DNA of 64,000 bases from Bacteroidota bacterium (GTDB taxonomy: Bacteria; Bacteroidota; Bacteroidia; Flavobacteriales; Flavobacteriaceae): positions 1 to 64,000 of the forward strand of contig JAEWCF010000062.1 in NCBI GenBank assembly GCA_023390775.1, given 5' to 3'. Shown one piece after another: positions 16,638-24,971 of the stretch. The notes beneath the pieces are model-generated. The model saw only the letters and a list, made by a program, of their open reading frames with translations, was not told the DNA's origin and ran no database searches. Both the position numbers and the translations under genes were made by a program. The stretch's first letter is position 1. The number at the start of each line of letters is the position of its first letter.

Positions 16638-19133
16638 CTAGAAATAAAACCCAAACGACCCCTTCACCGCAAACTTTTGCGCATCGGGCATGTCGAGGTA
16701 GTTTCCGCGCCAGGAAAAGTCAATCCGGAACACCTTGAAAATGTTCCCGATGCCGAATCCGTATTCGTAATAAATATCTTCGGGAGCGTGGTACACCAAT
16801 CCTGACGCATTGATCGCGCGGTTTTCGTCGCTAACGGTTCCGTAAACGGCGCGCAGGCCAATGATCTCGCGCAGGTTGAGTTTTCGGATACCCGGAATGC
16901 GCGCAAAAATCTTCCCCTGGAAATGGTGGTTCCATTGGAAAGTCGCGTATTCGTCGGAGACGAATTCATAAAAATTCAGGTTATTGAAGGTATTCTCGAT
17001 CTGGAAATACGTCTGGTTTCCGGGAATGACGCTCAAAAGCCCGAGCGGTACGGTCCCGAAGGTCTTGCCCAGCTCCATGATCAGGTCTGTGCGGCCGATG
17101 GCGCCGATGATGACGGGCTGTTTGTAGTACAATTGCAATTTTTGGTAATCGAAATCGCTGTTGAAAAGGCCCTCAAGCCCGGCGCTGTAATTCAGGAAAA
17201 GACGGGTGTATGGGTTGTCCACCTCGCTGCGTTCCACGCCATAGCCGATGGTCTTGCGCTTGGGCGTCCAGTCCAGTTGAAGGTTCACTTCCGCCTGTTT
17301 GACCTCGCTCTCGACGATTCCCGAAGGATTCCCGGCCGAAGGAAGTTCCTTAAAATAATCCAGGCTGAATGTTTCCGATGCCGAAACCAGCGTCCTGTAG
17401 GATAGCCCCGTCTGCAGCACGAAATTCTTCATCGGCTCGATCTCAAAAGACGCGGTGGAAAGATTGATGTTGGTCAACTTGCCGTTGCTGCTGGTGGTGA
17501 AAAGTCCCGATGAGGCAAAGCTTCGTCCCAAAACATCGTTGGTGGTCGTGAGGCTTGCGCCGATCTGTTCGATATCGCGACGGTTTCCGCCCGAGATGAT
17601 GATGCGGTTCTTTTTGTCGATCATCCACTTGCCCGAAATACCGTACTTGAATTTGTCATCCTCAAAGCCGTACGCGGTATATCCCTGCAATCTCCAGGGA
17701 TCGTTCGGGCCAAAATAGGTCCGCCCGCCGGCCCGGAGCCTCAGCCCCTCAACCTCGTTGTACCCGACGGTGGAAAATATCGGCCCGTAATCAAAATTCC
17801 CCCATTGGATGTAGCCGCTGCCCAAGATCTGGACAAGGCTGGTGAGCTGCTTGAACTTCTTGACCGTCTTGAGCGTATCGAGCATCTTGTAAACGCCCCG
17901 TTCATCCTTGGAAAGATCCTCAAAACGGTTGTTTTCCCAGTATTCATCGTCCTTTTGGTAGACCGAGTTATCAATAAAATTCACCTCCTCCTTGTAAAAA
18001 TCACGCGGTTTTTCAAGATTGAATTTATGGTTTCGGAACAGTGTCGTCCGCTTGCCGTAAACGCCTTTCGAGGATTCCTTCTTCCGAAGCGCAAAATCCG
18101 ACATCAGATGGTCGCGCGTCAGCAAAAACACCGAATCGTTCAAAACCTCAAATTCCTGCTCGATGTAAATGTCCTTGACCCAGTTGATGTTGGCGCTCTT
18201 GGTCACCGCCATGTTGATGTTCTTGATGGCGAACGTGGTATCGGCAACCCAAAAATCGCCTTTGAAGGTGAGTTCGTTCTTGCGCCGTGGATAGAACACG
18301 ATGTTGAAGCACCATTTGTTGTCGATATAGGACGAATCGCGCAGCACATAATTGTACACGTCGATACCCGTGCGGGAAAGCGGGCTCGTGAAACTCTTAT
18401 CGAAGAACGTCAGGTAATTGTCGTAAATATTGTAGTCGGCATAAAGGTCCTTGATGAAGGCGATGATCTGCTGGTTGTCGCTGAATCCCGAATTCTTGTT
18501 CGCCTTGAGGACTTCCTTGACCTTGCCGATGGTATTGTCGCCATACACATCGGACAACATTTCGTTGATGAAGATGGGCAGATACGTCTTTCCCGTGACC
18601 TTCGAGGTGTCGACCTGATCAAAAATGAACTCCATCCCTTTAAAAATCCGGCTTTTCATCAGTGCCGAATCGATGGTGTTCAGGTCAAATTCCACCTTTT
18701 CGTATTTCTCCATCTGATACTGGTCAAACATGTTGAGGCCGTTCTTTCGCTTGCGTTCCCAGATTTTCCTAAGGATATCGAGCGCCGGATTGTTCTTCTT
18801 TGAGGTTTTTCCGGTATAGATGACCACCTCCTTTAGCTGCTGGCCTTCCTTGAGCACGATCTTGAAATTGTAGTTGACCGCCTGTTTGATAGGCACTTCG
18901 CGCTCCGAAAATCCTGAAAAAGTTACGATCAGCGCCGATTGCGTATCGGGCGATTCAATATAGAACCGGCCGTCCTCATTGGTCACGATGCCTTCATTGG
19001 TCCCCTTGAATTGTACATTGGCATACGGAATGGGCTGGTTGGTCTCGTCCACCACGATTCCGCTGACCTTGGTTTGCGCGTGCAGGCTTACGCCGATGAA
19101 AAACAATAAAATACTGAGGATGCGTGCGTTCAT
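16638..19133 (-). CDS. DUF5686 / carboxypeptidase-regulatory-like outer-membrane protein
   Basis: 831 residues from ATG 19133, which begins a signal peptide (MNARILSILLFFIGVSLHAQ); the longer frame would start inside the leader hairpin. Domain order: CarboxypepD_reg-like beta sandwich (about 22-105, VSGIVVDETNQPIPYANVQF), then the DUF5686 family region (KNNPALDILRKIWERKRKNG), then a C-terminal outer-membrane barrel ending FAVKGSFGFYF. Common in Bacteroidota, role unknown; probably surface assembly or nutrient uptake. The TAG stop is fused to a TGACGAC array. Confidence 0.87.
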   Translation of the reverse strand: MNARILSILLFFIGVSLHAQTKVSGIVVDETNQPIPYANVQFKGTNEGIVTNEDGRFYIESPDTQSALIVTFSGFSEREVPIKQAVNYNFKIVLKEGQQLKEVVIYTGKTSKKNNPALDILRKIWERKRKNGLNMFDQYQMEKYEKVEFDLNTIDSALMKSRIFKGMEFIFDQVDTSKVTGKTYLPIFINEMLSDVYGDNTIGKVKEVLKANKNSGFSDNQQIIAFIKDLYADYNIYDNYLTFFDKSFTSPLSRTGIDVYNYVLRDSSYIDNKWCFNIVFYPRRKNELTFKGDFWVADTTFAIKNINMAVTKSANINWVKDIYIEQEFEVLNDSVFLLTRDHLMSDFALRKKESSKGVYGKRTTLFRNHKFNLEKPRDFYKEEVNFIDNSVYQKDDEYWENNRFEDLSKDERGVYKMLDTLKTVKKFKQLTSLVQILGSGYIQWGNFDYGPIFSTVGYNEVEGLRLRAGGRTYFGPNDPWRLQGYTAYGFEDDKFKYGISGKWMIDKKNRIIISGGNRRDIEQIGASLTTTNDVLGRSFASSGLFTTSSNGKLTNINLSTASFEIEPMKNFVLQTGLSYRTLVSASETFSLDYFKELPSAGNPSGIVESEVKQAEVNLQLDWTPKRKTIGYGVERSEVDNPYTRLFLNYSAGLEGLFNSDFDYQKLQLYYKQPVIIGAIGRTDLIMELGKTFGTVPLGLLSVIPGNQTYFQIENTFNNLNFYEFVSDEYATFQWNHHFQGKIFARIPGIRKLNLREIIGLRAVYGTVSDENRAINASGLVYHAPEDIYYEYGFGIGNIFKVFRIDFSWRGNYLDMPDAQKFAVKGSFGFYF

Positions 19134-19180
19134 AGGGATAAAAAAAGCTTCACCGTTTTCGCGATGAAGCCTCAAAGATA
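19134..19180 (-). promoter_or_regulatory. DUF5686 gene promoter and 5' stem-loop
   Basis: Minus strand TATCTTTG (19180-19173) fits the -7 box. Immediately downstream GCTTCA (19170-19165) pairs with TGAAGC (19152-19147) and seven T follow, only about 7 bases before ATG. It looks like a terminator or attenuator at the very 5' end of the transcript. Confidence 0.5.
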
Positions 19181-19195
19181 ATTTTTTGTCGAATG

Positions 19196-19318
19196 TCACG
19201 TGACGAATGTCGAACGAAGTTTATTGTCAAGTTGCAAGTTCTAAAGTTGTAAAGTTTTCAGAGCAATAAACATCCGGGCTGACCCGAAGCAAACTGATGA
19301 CTGACGACTGACAATTGA
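19196..19318. repeat. Array cluster upstream of DUF5686 and after pdhB
   Basis: Order: TGTCACG/TGACGAA units, a GTTGCAAGTTCTAAAGTTGT block, the core ACATCCGGG at 19270-19278, then TGATGACTGACGACTGAC running into the TAG stop of pdhB. Confidence 0.8.
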
Positions 19319-20296
19319 CTACTTATACATCACTTTCTTCACCGCCTTCACCACATCACCGGAATTCGGCAACCATTCCTTCAAAAGCGTCGGCGAATAA
19401 GGAGCCGGCGTATCGGCCGTGGTGATGCGCTGGATGGGTGCGTCGAGGTAATCGAAAGCGCGTTCCTGAACTATATAGGTAATTTCAGATGCGACGCTGG
19501 CGAAAGGCCAGGCCTCTTCCAAAACCACGAGCCTGTTTGTCTTTTTGACCGAATTCAGGATCGCTTCGTAATCCATCGGGCGGACGGTACGCAAATCGAT
19601 CACCTCGCACGAAATATTCTCCTTCTGCAATTCTTCGGCTGCGGCCAGAGCCTCCTTGATGATTTTCCCGAACGAGACGATCGTCACATCCGAACCCTCG
19701 CGCTTGATATCGGCGACACCCAGCGGAATGGTGTATTCCTCCTCAGGCACTTCGCCCTTGTCGCCGTACATCTGTTCCGATTCCATGAAGATCACGGGAT
19801 CGTTGTCGCGGATGGCCGATTTTAGAAGCCCTTTTGCATCATAAGGTGTCGACGGAACGACGACCTTAAGGCCCGGCGTATTGGCAAACCAGTTCTCGAA
19901 AGCCTGCGAGTGCGTCGCGCCCAATTGCCCCGCCGAAGCAGTCGGCCCGCGGAAAACCATCGGCATCGGGAACTGCCCCCCCGACATCTGGCGCATTTTA
20001 GCCGCGTTGTTGATGATCTGATCGATCCCGACCAGCGAAAAGTTGAAAGTCATGTATTCCACGATCGGGCGGCACCCGTTCATCGCCGAACCCACCGCGA
20101 TCCCCGCAAAACCAAGCTCGGCAATGGGCGTGTCGATCACGCGCTTGGGCCCAAATTCGTCCAGCATACCCTTGGAAGCCTTGTAGGCCCCGTTGTACTC
20201 GGCGACTTCCTCGCCCATCAGGTAAACCGACTCGTCGCGGCGCATTTCTTCGCTCATCGCCTCGGCAACAGCCTCGCGGAATTGTATCGTTCTCAT
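19319..20296 (-). CDS. pdhB: Pyruvate dehydrogenase E1 component, beta subunit
   Basis: Forms the alpha2beta2 E1 that decarboxylates pyruvate with thiamine diphosphate and passes the acetyl group to E2. 325 residues with MGEEVAEYNGAYKAS (28-41 region), the ThDP-contacting glutamate region DTPIAELGFAGIAVG, VEYMTFNFSLVGIDQI and the C-terminal transketolase domain (EVIDLRTVRPMDYEAI). E1 alpha and E2 are not adjacent in the window, as is usual in Flavobacteria where pdhB is separate. The TAG stop is fused to a repeat array. Confidence 0.94.
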   Translation of the reverse strand: MRTIQFREAVAEAMSEEMRRDESVYLMGEEVAEYNGAYKASKGMLDEFGPKRVIDTPIAELGFAGIAVGSAMNGCRPIVEYMTFNFSLVGIDQIINNAAKMRQMSGGQFPMPMVFRGPTASAGQLGATHSQAFENWFANTPGLKVVVPSTPYDAKGLLKSAIRDNDPVIFMESEQMYGDKGEVPEEEYTIPLGVADIKREGSDVTIVSFGKIIKEALAAAEELQKENISCEVIDLRTVRPMDYEAILNSVKKTNRLVVLEEAWPFASVASEITYIVQERAFDYLDAPIQRITTADTPAPYSPTLLKEWLPNSGDVVKAVKKVMYK

Positions 20297-20315
20297 GGAT
20301 TATCGAATTGAGAGG

Positions 20316-20323
20316 CAAAAATA
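20316..20323 (-). promoter_or_regulatory. Putative pdhB -7 box
   Basis: Minus strand TATTTTTG, about 20 bases before the ATG, fits TAnnTTTG. A -33 TTG is not evident at the expected spacing. Confidence 0.45.
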
Positions 20324-20514
20324 AGGAATTATGGTGAAGGACGATTGGGGATTGACAAATGACGAATGACGACCCGAGCACGAAGTGCGAATTGTACGTA
20401 GCGCAGCGGAGTAAATGTCGAATGACGAGCGACGACTGACAACTGACGACTGACGACCCCGGCAGAACGCACTCAAACTGAAAGCTGACAGCTGATCGCT
20501 GATAGCTATTACGG

Positions 20515-20590
20515 TTTTCCCGCACCAGCCCCATCGAATAATTTCCGACCTTCGGGTGGTGGGGAGGGGCCGGGTGCATTCCCGAATATT
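20515..20590 (-). repeat. GC-rich interspersed repeat, inverted copy
   Basis: Contains GGTTTTCCCGCACC, CCGACCTTCGGGTGG and GGGGCCGGGTG. It is the reverse complement of the three copies at 21104, 21399 and 21521, and a weaker relative lies at 28034-28100. Confidence 0.8.
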
Positions 20591-21103
20591 CTTCGCGCGA
20601 GGAGGTGGTGCGTCGATGACTAATGGCTGGTGGCTGGTAGTTGGTGGCTAGTGGCTAGTGTCCACCTCTTTGCACATAGTGTTTGCGCTGACATCGAATT
20701 TAGAAAGTCATCTAAGCTGGACGCGAACAAACTGACAGCTGAAAACTGATCGCTGAAAGCTTTATTGGCGTTCCGGCGCATCAACAAGCGCATCCATTGG
20801 TCACATCAGGCGCCGTCGGGCTGTCCGCTATAGCTTTTGAAACCTCGAAGGTTTAGTTCAGCTTTGCTCCAAACGATTCGGCTGTGCCTCGGGTCAAAAC
20901 CTTCGAGGTCTTGCAAAAGGCTGCCGCTTCCATCCCTAACGCGAAACCTGTCGAACGTCTAATGTCACACGAGGCGCAGCCCAACTCAGCGAAGCTAAAT
21001 GTTGAATGTCACAATAGGCGCATCCGAACCGACGGAGCGCAGCGTAGTAAATGTCGCCACGACAAGCCCGCAAACTTAATTTACCTTTATTTGGAAACGA
21101 CTA

Positions 21104-21200
21104 ACATTATCGTTACCCGGGAACACACCCGGCCCCTCCCCTACACCCGAAGGTCGGTAATTTCCAGATGGGATAGTTGCGGGAAAACCGGAAAGGTAAT
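21104..21200 (+). repeat. GC-rich interspersed repeat, copy 1
   Basis: Begins ACATTATCGTTACCCGGG, then a C-rich block, CCCGAAGGTCGG and GCGGGAAAACC. Followed directly by a GTGGCTG array. Confidence 0.85.
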
Positions 21201-21398
21201 TAGTGGCTGGTGGTTGGTGGTTAGTAGTTCCCTTCACCGGGACTTATCGCATGCAAACTGAAGGCTGACAGCTGATAGCTCCTGACGACTAACAACCGAT
21301 AGTTGAAAGTTCAAAAGTTTGTAAAATTCCCCATAACGACCAAACATCCGGGTTGAACGTGATCATACTGACGACTGATGACTGACGACTGATGACTA

Positions 21399-21490
21399 AC
21401 ATTATCGTTACCCGGGAACACACCTGGCCCCTCCCCTATACCCGAAGGTCGGTGATTTCCAGATGGCAGTGTAGCGGAAAAACCGCAAAA
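21399..21490 (+). repeat. GC-rich interspersed repeat, copy 2
   Basis: Same start ACATTATCGTTACCCGGG and same internal blocks as copy 1, but its right end diverges after the AAAACC and carries no GTGGCTG array. Confidence 0.85.
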
Positions 21491-21520
21491 ATATCCTCAC
21501 CTTATAAATGATAACGACTT

Positions 21521-21610
21521 ACATTATCGTTACCCGGGAACACACCCGGCCCCTCCCCTACACCCGAAGGTCGGTAATTTCCAGATGGCATAGTTGCGGG
21601 AAAACCGGAA
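21521..21610 (+). repeat. GC-rich interspersed repeat, copy 3
   Basis: Near-identical to copy 1 including the downstream GTGGCTG array and later blocks, so copy 1 and copy 3 belong to a larger duplication. Confidence 0.85.
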
Positions 21611-21930
21611 AGGTAATTAGTGGCTGGTGGTTGGTGGTTAGTATTTCCCTTCACCGGGACTTATCGCATGCAAACTGAAGGCTGACAGCTGATAGCTCCT
21701 GACGCCTGACAACCGATAGTTGAATGTTCAAAAGTTTGTAAAGTTCCCCATAACGACCAAACATCCGGGTTGAACGTAATCAAACTGACAACTGACGACT
21801 GATGACTGACAACTATCAAACATCCGGGCAGAACGCAGTCAAGCCGACAGCTGACAGCTGATAGCTGATAGCTTTCCTATTTAATTATAAAACCTTACTT
21901 TCGTAACCTGAAAATCTACAACTTCCATTC

Positions 21931-22677
21931 ATGAAAATATTAGTTTGCATCAGCCACGTGCCTGATACTACTTCAAAAATCAATTTCACGGGCGGCGATT
22001 CGCAGTTTGACACGGCGGGTGTGCAGTTCGTGATCAATCCGAACGACGAATTCGGGCTGACACGGGCCGTTTGGTTCCAGGAACAGCAGGGCGCGACCGT
22101 GACGGTGGTGAACGTGGGCACGCCCGATACCGAGGCAACCCTGCGCAAGGCACTGGCCATCGGGGCGAACGAGGCGATCCGCGTCAATGCGGAGCCCGTT
22201 GACGGATTCTTCGTGGCAAAACAACTGGCCGAGGTTGTCAAGACCGGCGGCTACGACCTGGTAATCTGCGGAAAGGAATCGCTCGACTACAACGGCGGAA
22301 TGGTTCCCGGAATGCTCGCAACCCTTACGGGAGCCAACTTTGTGAACTCATGTATCGGGCTCACGGTGGAGGGCAACACGGCCAAGGCCGTTCGCGAGAT
22401 CGACGGCGGTAAGGAAACCGTTTCAACATCGCTTCCGCTGGTGATCGGGGCGCAGAAAGGCCTCGTGGAGGAAAAAGACCTCCGAATCCCCAACATGCGC
22501 GGCATCATGACGGCGCGCACGAAGGCGTTGAACGTGATGGAACCCGCTTCGGCCGATGCGAGGACCAAGGCCGTCAAGTTCGAGAAACCGGCGCCAAAGT
22601 CTGCGGTGAAGATGTACAGTGTGGACAACCTGGACGAACTTGTTAACGCGCTGCACAACGAAGCAAAAGTGATCTAA
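21931..22677 (+). CDS. etfB: Electron transfer flavoprotein, beta subunit
   Basis: With EtfA forms the FAD/AMP-containing flavoprotein that accepts electrons from acyl-CoA dehydrogenases. 248 residues: KILVCISHVPDTTSKI at the N-terminus, NPNDEFGLTRAV, the AMP-binding loop CGKESLDYNGGMVPGMLA and NMRGIMTARTKAL. Normal family length. etfA follows after a 127-bp gap filled by a REP element. A weak -7-like box TACTTTCG lies at 21896-21903. Confidence 0.95.
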   Translation: MKILVCISHVPDTTSKINFTGGDSQFDTAGVQFVINPNDEFGLTRAVWFQEQQGATVTVVNVGTPDTEATLRKALAIGANEAIRVNAEPVDGFFVAKQLAEVVKTGGYDLVICGKESLDYNGGMVPGMLATLTGANFVNSCIGLTVEGNTAKAVREIDGGKETVSTSLPLVIGAQKGLVEEKDLRIPNMRGIMTARTKALNVMEPASADARTKAVKFEKPAPKSAVKMYSVDNLDELVNALHNEAKVI

Positions 22678-22800
22678 ATTAGGCGCGTTAGCGATAGAAG
22701 CGGCATCCTTTTGCGACGCAAGGAGCAAAAGATAAAGCGGATAGCGCGGGCCAAAGGCAACGCCAATTTAAAATTTATAATTTATAATTTATAATTTCCT
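22678..22800. repeat. REP-like palindrome plus AATTTATA array between etfB and etfA
   Basis: Arms GCGGCATCCTTTT and CAAAAGATAAAGCGG around a short loop, then CAACGCC and four AATTTATA units up to a few bases before the etfA start. Same composite as 4190-4335 and 34011-34135. It separates two genes that are normally co-transcribed. Confidence 0.82.
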
Positions 22801-22804
22801 GACT

Positions 22805-23770
22805 ATGTCAATCTTAATATACGCGGAGCAATCCGAAGGAAAATTCAAAAAAGTCGCGTTCGAGCTCGCCTCCTACGCCAAGAACGTCGCCGGCCAGATG
22901 GGCACGACCGTAACCGCCGTGGTGGTGGGCGCAGGCGATGCATCGGAGCTGGGCAAATACGGCGTGGACAAGGTGCTGAAGGTTTCGGCAGACAAACTGT
23001 CAACTTTCTCGGCCAAGGCTTACGCCGATGTCATCAAGCAGGCGGCTCAAAAAGAGGGCGCGAAGCTCGTGCTGATGTCCTCAACCACCGACAGCCTCTA
23101 CATCGCCCCGATGCTGGCCGTGATGCTGGATGCGGGTTACGCCTCCAACGTGGTGGGACTTCCCGTGAGCACCTCGCCGTTCCAGGTCAAGCGCAACGCC
23201 TTTTCAAATAAGGCATTCAACATCACCGAAATCAATACCGATGTAAAGGTCATCGCCCTGGCGAAGAACTCGTTCGGGCTTGTGGAAAGTGCGGGTTCGG
23301 CTGCGGAGGAAACGTTTACGCCGAATCTTTCGGATGAGGATTTCGCCGTCAAGACCGAATCGGTTGACCGCACCGCAGGCAAACTGACCATCGCTGATGC
23401 CGAGATCGTGGTTTCGGCCGGGCGCGGCATGAAAGGCCCTGAGAACTGGCACATGATCGAGGATTTGGCTTCGGCATTTGGCGCGGCCACGGCCTGTTCA
23501 AAACCGGTTTCCGACCTTGGCTGGAGGCCTCACAGCGAACACGTGGGACAGACCGGAAAACCCGTAGCGGCGAACCTGTACGTGGCCGTTGGAATCTCCG
23601 GCGCAATTCAGCACATTGCCGGGATCAACTCGTCAAAAGTGAAACTCGTGATCAATTCCGACGCCGAGGCGCCGTTCTTCAAAGTCGCCGATTACGGCGT
23701 GGTGGGCGATGCTTTTGAGATCGTTCCGAAGTTGGCGGAGAAAGTGAGGGCTTTTAAGGCGAATAACTAA
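22805..23770 (+). CDS. etfA: Electron transfer flavoprotein, alpha subunit
   Basis: 321 residues; partner of EtfB. The C-terminal FAD-binding domain is clear: GRGMKGPENWHMIEDLA (about 199-215), GWRPHSEHVGQTGKPV, ISGAIQHIAGI and a terminal ADYGVVGDAFEIVPKL. The N-terminal Rossmann-like part starts ILIYAEQSEGKFKKVAFEL. Length is normal. The TAA stop is fused to an AATGTGAAAAT-type repeat. Confidence 0.95.
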   Translation: MSILIYAEQSEGKFKKVAFELASYAKNVAGQMGTTVTAVVVGAGDASELGKYGVDKVLKVSADKLSTFSAKAYADVIKQAAQKEGAKLVLMSSTTDSLYIAPMLAVMLDAGYASNVVGLPVSTSPFQVKRNAFSNKAFNITEINTDVKVIALAKNSFGLVESAGSAAEETFTPNLSDEDFAVKTESVDRTAGKLTIADAEIVVSAGRGMKGPENWHMIEDLASAFGAATACSKPVSDLGWRPHSEHVGQTGKPVAANLYVAVGISGAIQHIAGINSSKVKLVINSDAEAPFFKVADYGVVGDAFEIVPKLAEKVRAFKANN

Positions 23771-23878
23771 TGTGAAAATTATTTAATGTGAAAATATACC
23801 AATTGGCCTCAAAAGCAACTTTTTTGGTAATCGGTACATTTTCACATTTACACATTGGTACATTAATTTTGTAATTTA
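23768..23878. repeat. Gene-less inverted-repeat element between etfA and bfn
   Basis: Left arm, starting in the etfA TAA stop, has two TAATGTGAAAAT units and ends TATACC. Right arm (about 23835-23870) is the reverse complement family (GGTACATTTTCACATT, ACACATTGGTACATTAA). Only about 35 bp lies between. A relative of the left arm is at 16371-16400. Confidence 0.8.
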
Positions 23879-23898
23879 GTTTTTTCCAAAACCTCAAC

Positions 23899-24522
23899 AT
23901 GAGCCTTGTAAAACTGACCATCAAAGGGATTTCGTACAGCCAGACGCAAAACGGCGCCTATGCACTGATCCTGAATGAAGTTGACGGAGACCGGAAGTTG
24001 CCCATCGTGATCGGGGCTTTCGAGGCGCAGTCCATCGCGATCGCGCTTGAAAAGGAAATCAAGCCGCCGCGTCCCCTGACACACGATTTGTTCAAGAATT
24101 TCGCCGACCGCTTTGACATCGCGGTGCGCCAGGTTATCATCCACAAGCTCGTGGACGGGGTATTTTATTCGAGCATCATCTGCGAACGCGACAAAATCGA
24201 GGAAATCATCGACGCGCGCACATCCGACGCCATCGCGCTCGCCCTGCGTTTCAACGCGCCGATCTTTACCTACAAGAACATTTTGGACAAGGCTGGCATT
24301 TACCTCAAGGCGAATCCATCCGACGACGACAAAGGCAACGAAATGGACGATGTGCTCTCCAACCCGGAAACCTTCGGGGTGGAAGAGACCAATACTTCGG
24401 GAAGCGCATACACGAAAATGAGCCTTTCGGAATTGCATGAACTCCTGCAGGGCGCCGTGCAGAATGAGGATTACGAGAAAGCGGCGAAGATTAGGGATGA
24501 GATTTCGAAGCGCGAAAGTTAG
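23899..24522 (+). CDS. Bifunctional nuclease family protein (DUF151) with UVR motif
   Basis: 207 residues. The DUF151 domain covers about 1-150 (GISYSQTQNGAYALIL, LPIVIGAFEAQSIAIALE, ARTSDAIALALRFNAPIF); a plant member was reported to have DNase and RNase activity. A short UVR-type helical motif closes the protein (ELHELLQGAVQNEDYEKAAK, about 179-198). The etfBA-bfn-thyA-folA order is familiar in Flavobacteria. The TAG stop is the first unit of the left end of an S23 element. Confidence 0.9.
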   Translation: MSLVKLTIKGISYSQTQNGAYALILNEVDGDRKLPIVIGAFEAQSIAIALEKEIKPPRPLTHDLFKNFADRFDIAVRQVIIHKLVDGVFYSSIICERDKIEEIIDARTSDAIALALRFNAPIFTYKNILDKAGIYLKANPSDDDKGNEMDDVLSNPETFGVEETNTSGSAYTKMSLSELHELLQGAVQNEDYEKAAKIRDEISKRES

Positions 24523-24971
24523 TTATGGGTTTTGTGTAATGGGTTTTGGGACCAATCTAATAAATTGGCAAAAAAATGACCCTCATGCAAAATTTTCAAA
24601 AATTAAAAATCTGGCACGTTTCGAGAAATTTGGCGAAGGAGATTTATTTGTTGACTGAAGCCCTGCCCAGCAGTGAAAAATTTGGCCTTACATCACAAAT
24701 CAGGCGTTGTGTGATCTCAATATCGTCAAACATAGCAGAAGGATCTGCCAAAACATCGAAAGCCGATTTTTCACGATTTCTTGAGATTAGCTTAGGGTCA
24801 TGTTTCGAAATGAGAAGTCAACTAATATTATGCAACGATCTTGGTTATTTAACTGCCGAAGCAACGGAACAACTTTTTCCATACATTGAAAACCTGGAAA
24901 AGCAAATATCATCACTGATAGGATGCATTAGATCGCAAATTACCCAAAACTCATAACCCAAAACCCATTAC
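24520..24971. mobile_element. Single-gene S23 element with array-type inverted termini (copy 2)
   Basis: Left end 24520-24553 begins with the bfn TAG stop and repeats ATGGGTTTTGNG. Right end 24940-24971 is the reverse complement family (ACCCAAAACTCATAACCC, AAAACCCATTA) and stops at the thyA ATG. The only gene inside is an S23 protein. The termini are unrelated in sequence to those of copy 1 (CAGTCGT), yet the layout is the same. The interior is strongly A/T-rich compared with bfn and thyA. Confidence 0.75.
24585..24956 (+). CDS. S23-type four-helix-bundle protein
   Basis: 123 residues from ATG 24585; an ATG nine bases upstream is also in frame, but the later start puts the motifs in the same register as the copy at 12160. 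Motifs: FQKLKIW at 4-10, EKFGLTSQIRRCVISI at 31-46, SNIAEG at 48-53, FEMRSQLILCNDLGYL at 74-89. The last residues (TQNS) and the TAA stop are written in the right terminal array. It lies between bfn and thyA. Function is unknown. Confidence 0.9.
   Translation: MQNFQKLKIWHVSRNLAKEIYLLTEALPSSEKFGLTSQIRRCVISISSNIAEGSAKTSKADFSRFLEISLGSCFEMRSQLILCNDLGYLTAEATEQLFPYIENLEKQISSLIGCIRSQITQNS

Larger units (their letters stand above)
20340..21888. repeat. 1.5-kb repeat mosaic between pdhB and etfB
   Basis: The largest gap without a gene. It holds TGTCGAATGACGA arrays (20350-20450, again 20945-21055), AGCTGAC arrays, GTGGCTG arrays (20618-20668, 21202-21232, 21619-21645), a REP-like element (20800-20940) and four GC-rich repeats. 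Copies of the ACATCCGGG core lie at 21344, 21761 and 21820. The blocks 21104-21390 and 21521-21800 are near-identical, 417 bp apart. An open frame at 20884-21261 runs through repeats and is not credible. Confidence 0.85.

Noticed and set aside
20884..21261. Plus-strand 125-codon frame between pdhB and etfB
   Set aside because: It runs through a REP element, arrays and a GC-rich repeat, and has no protein-like composition.
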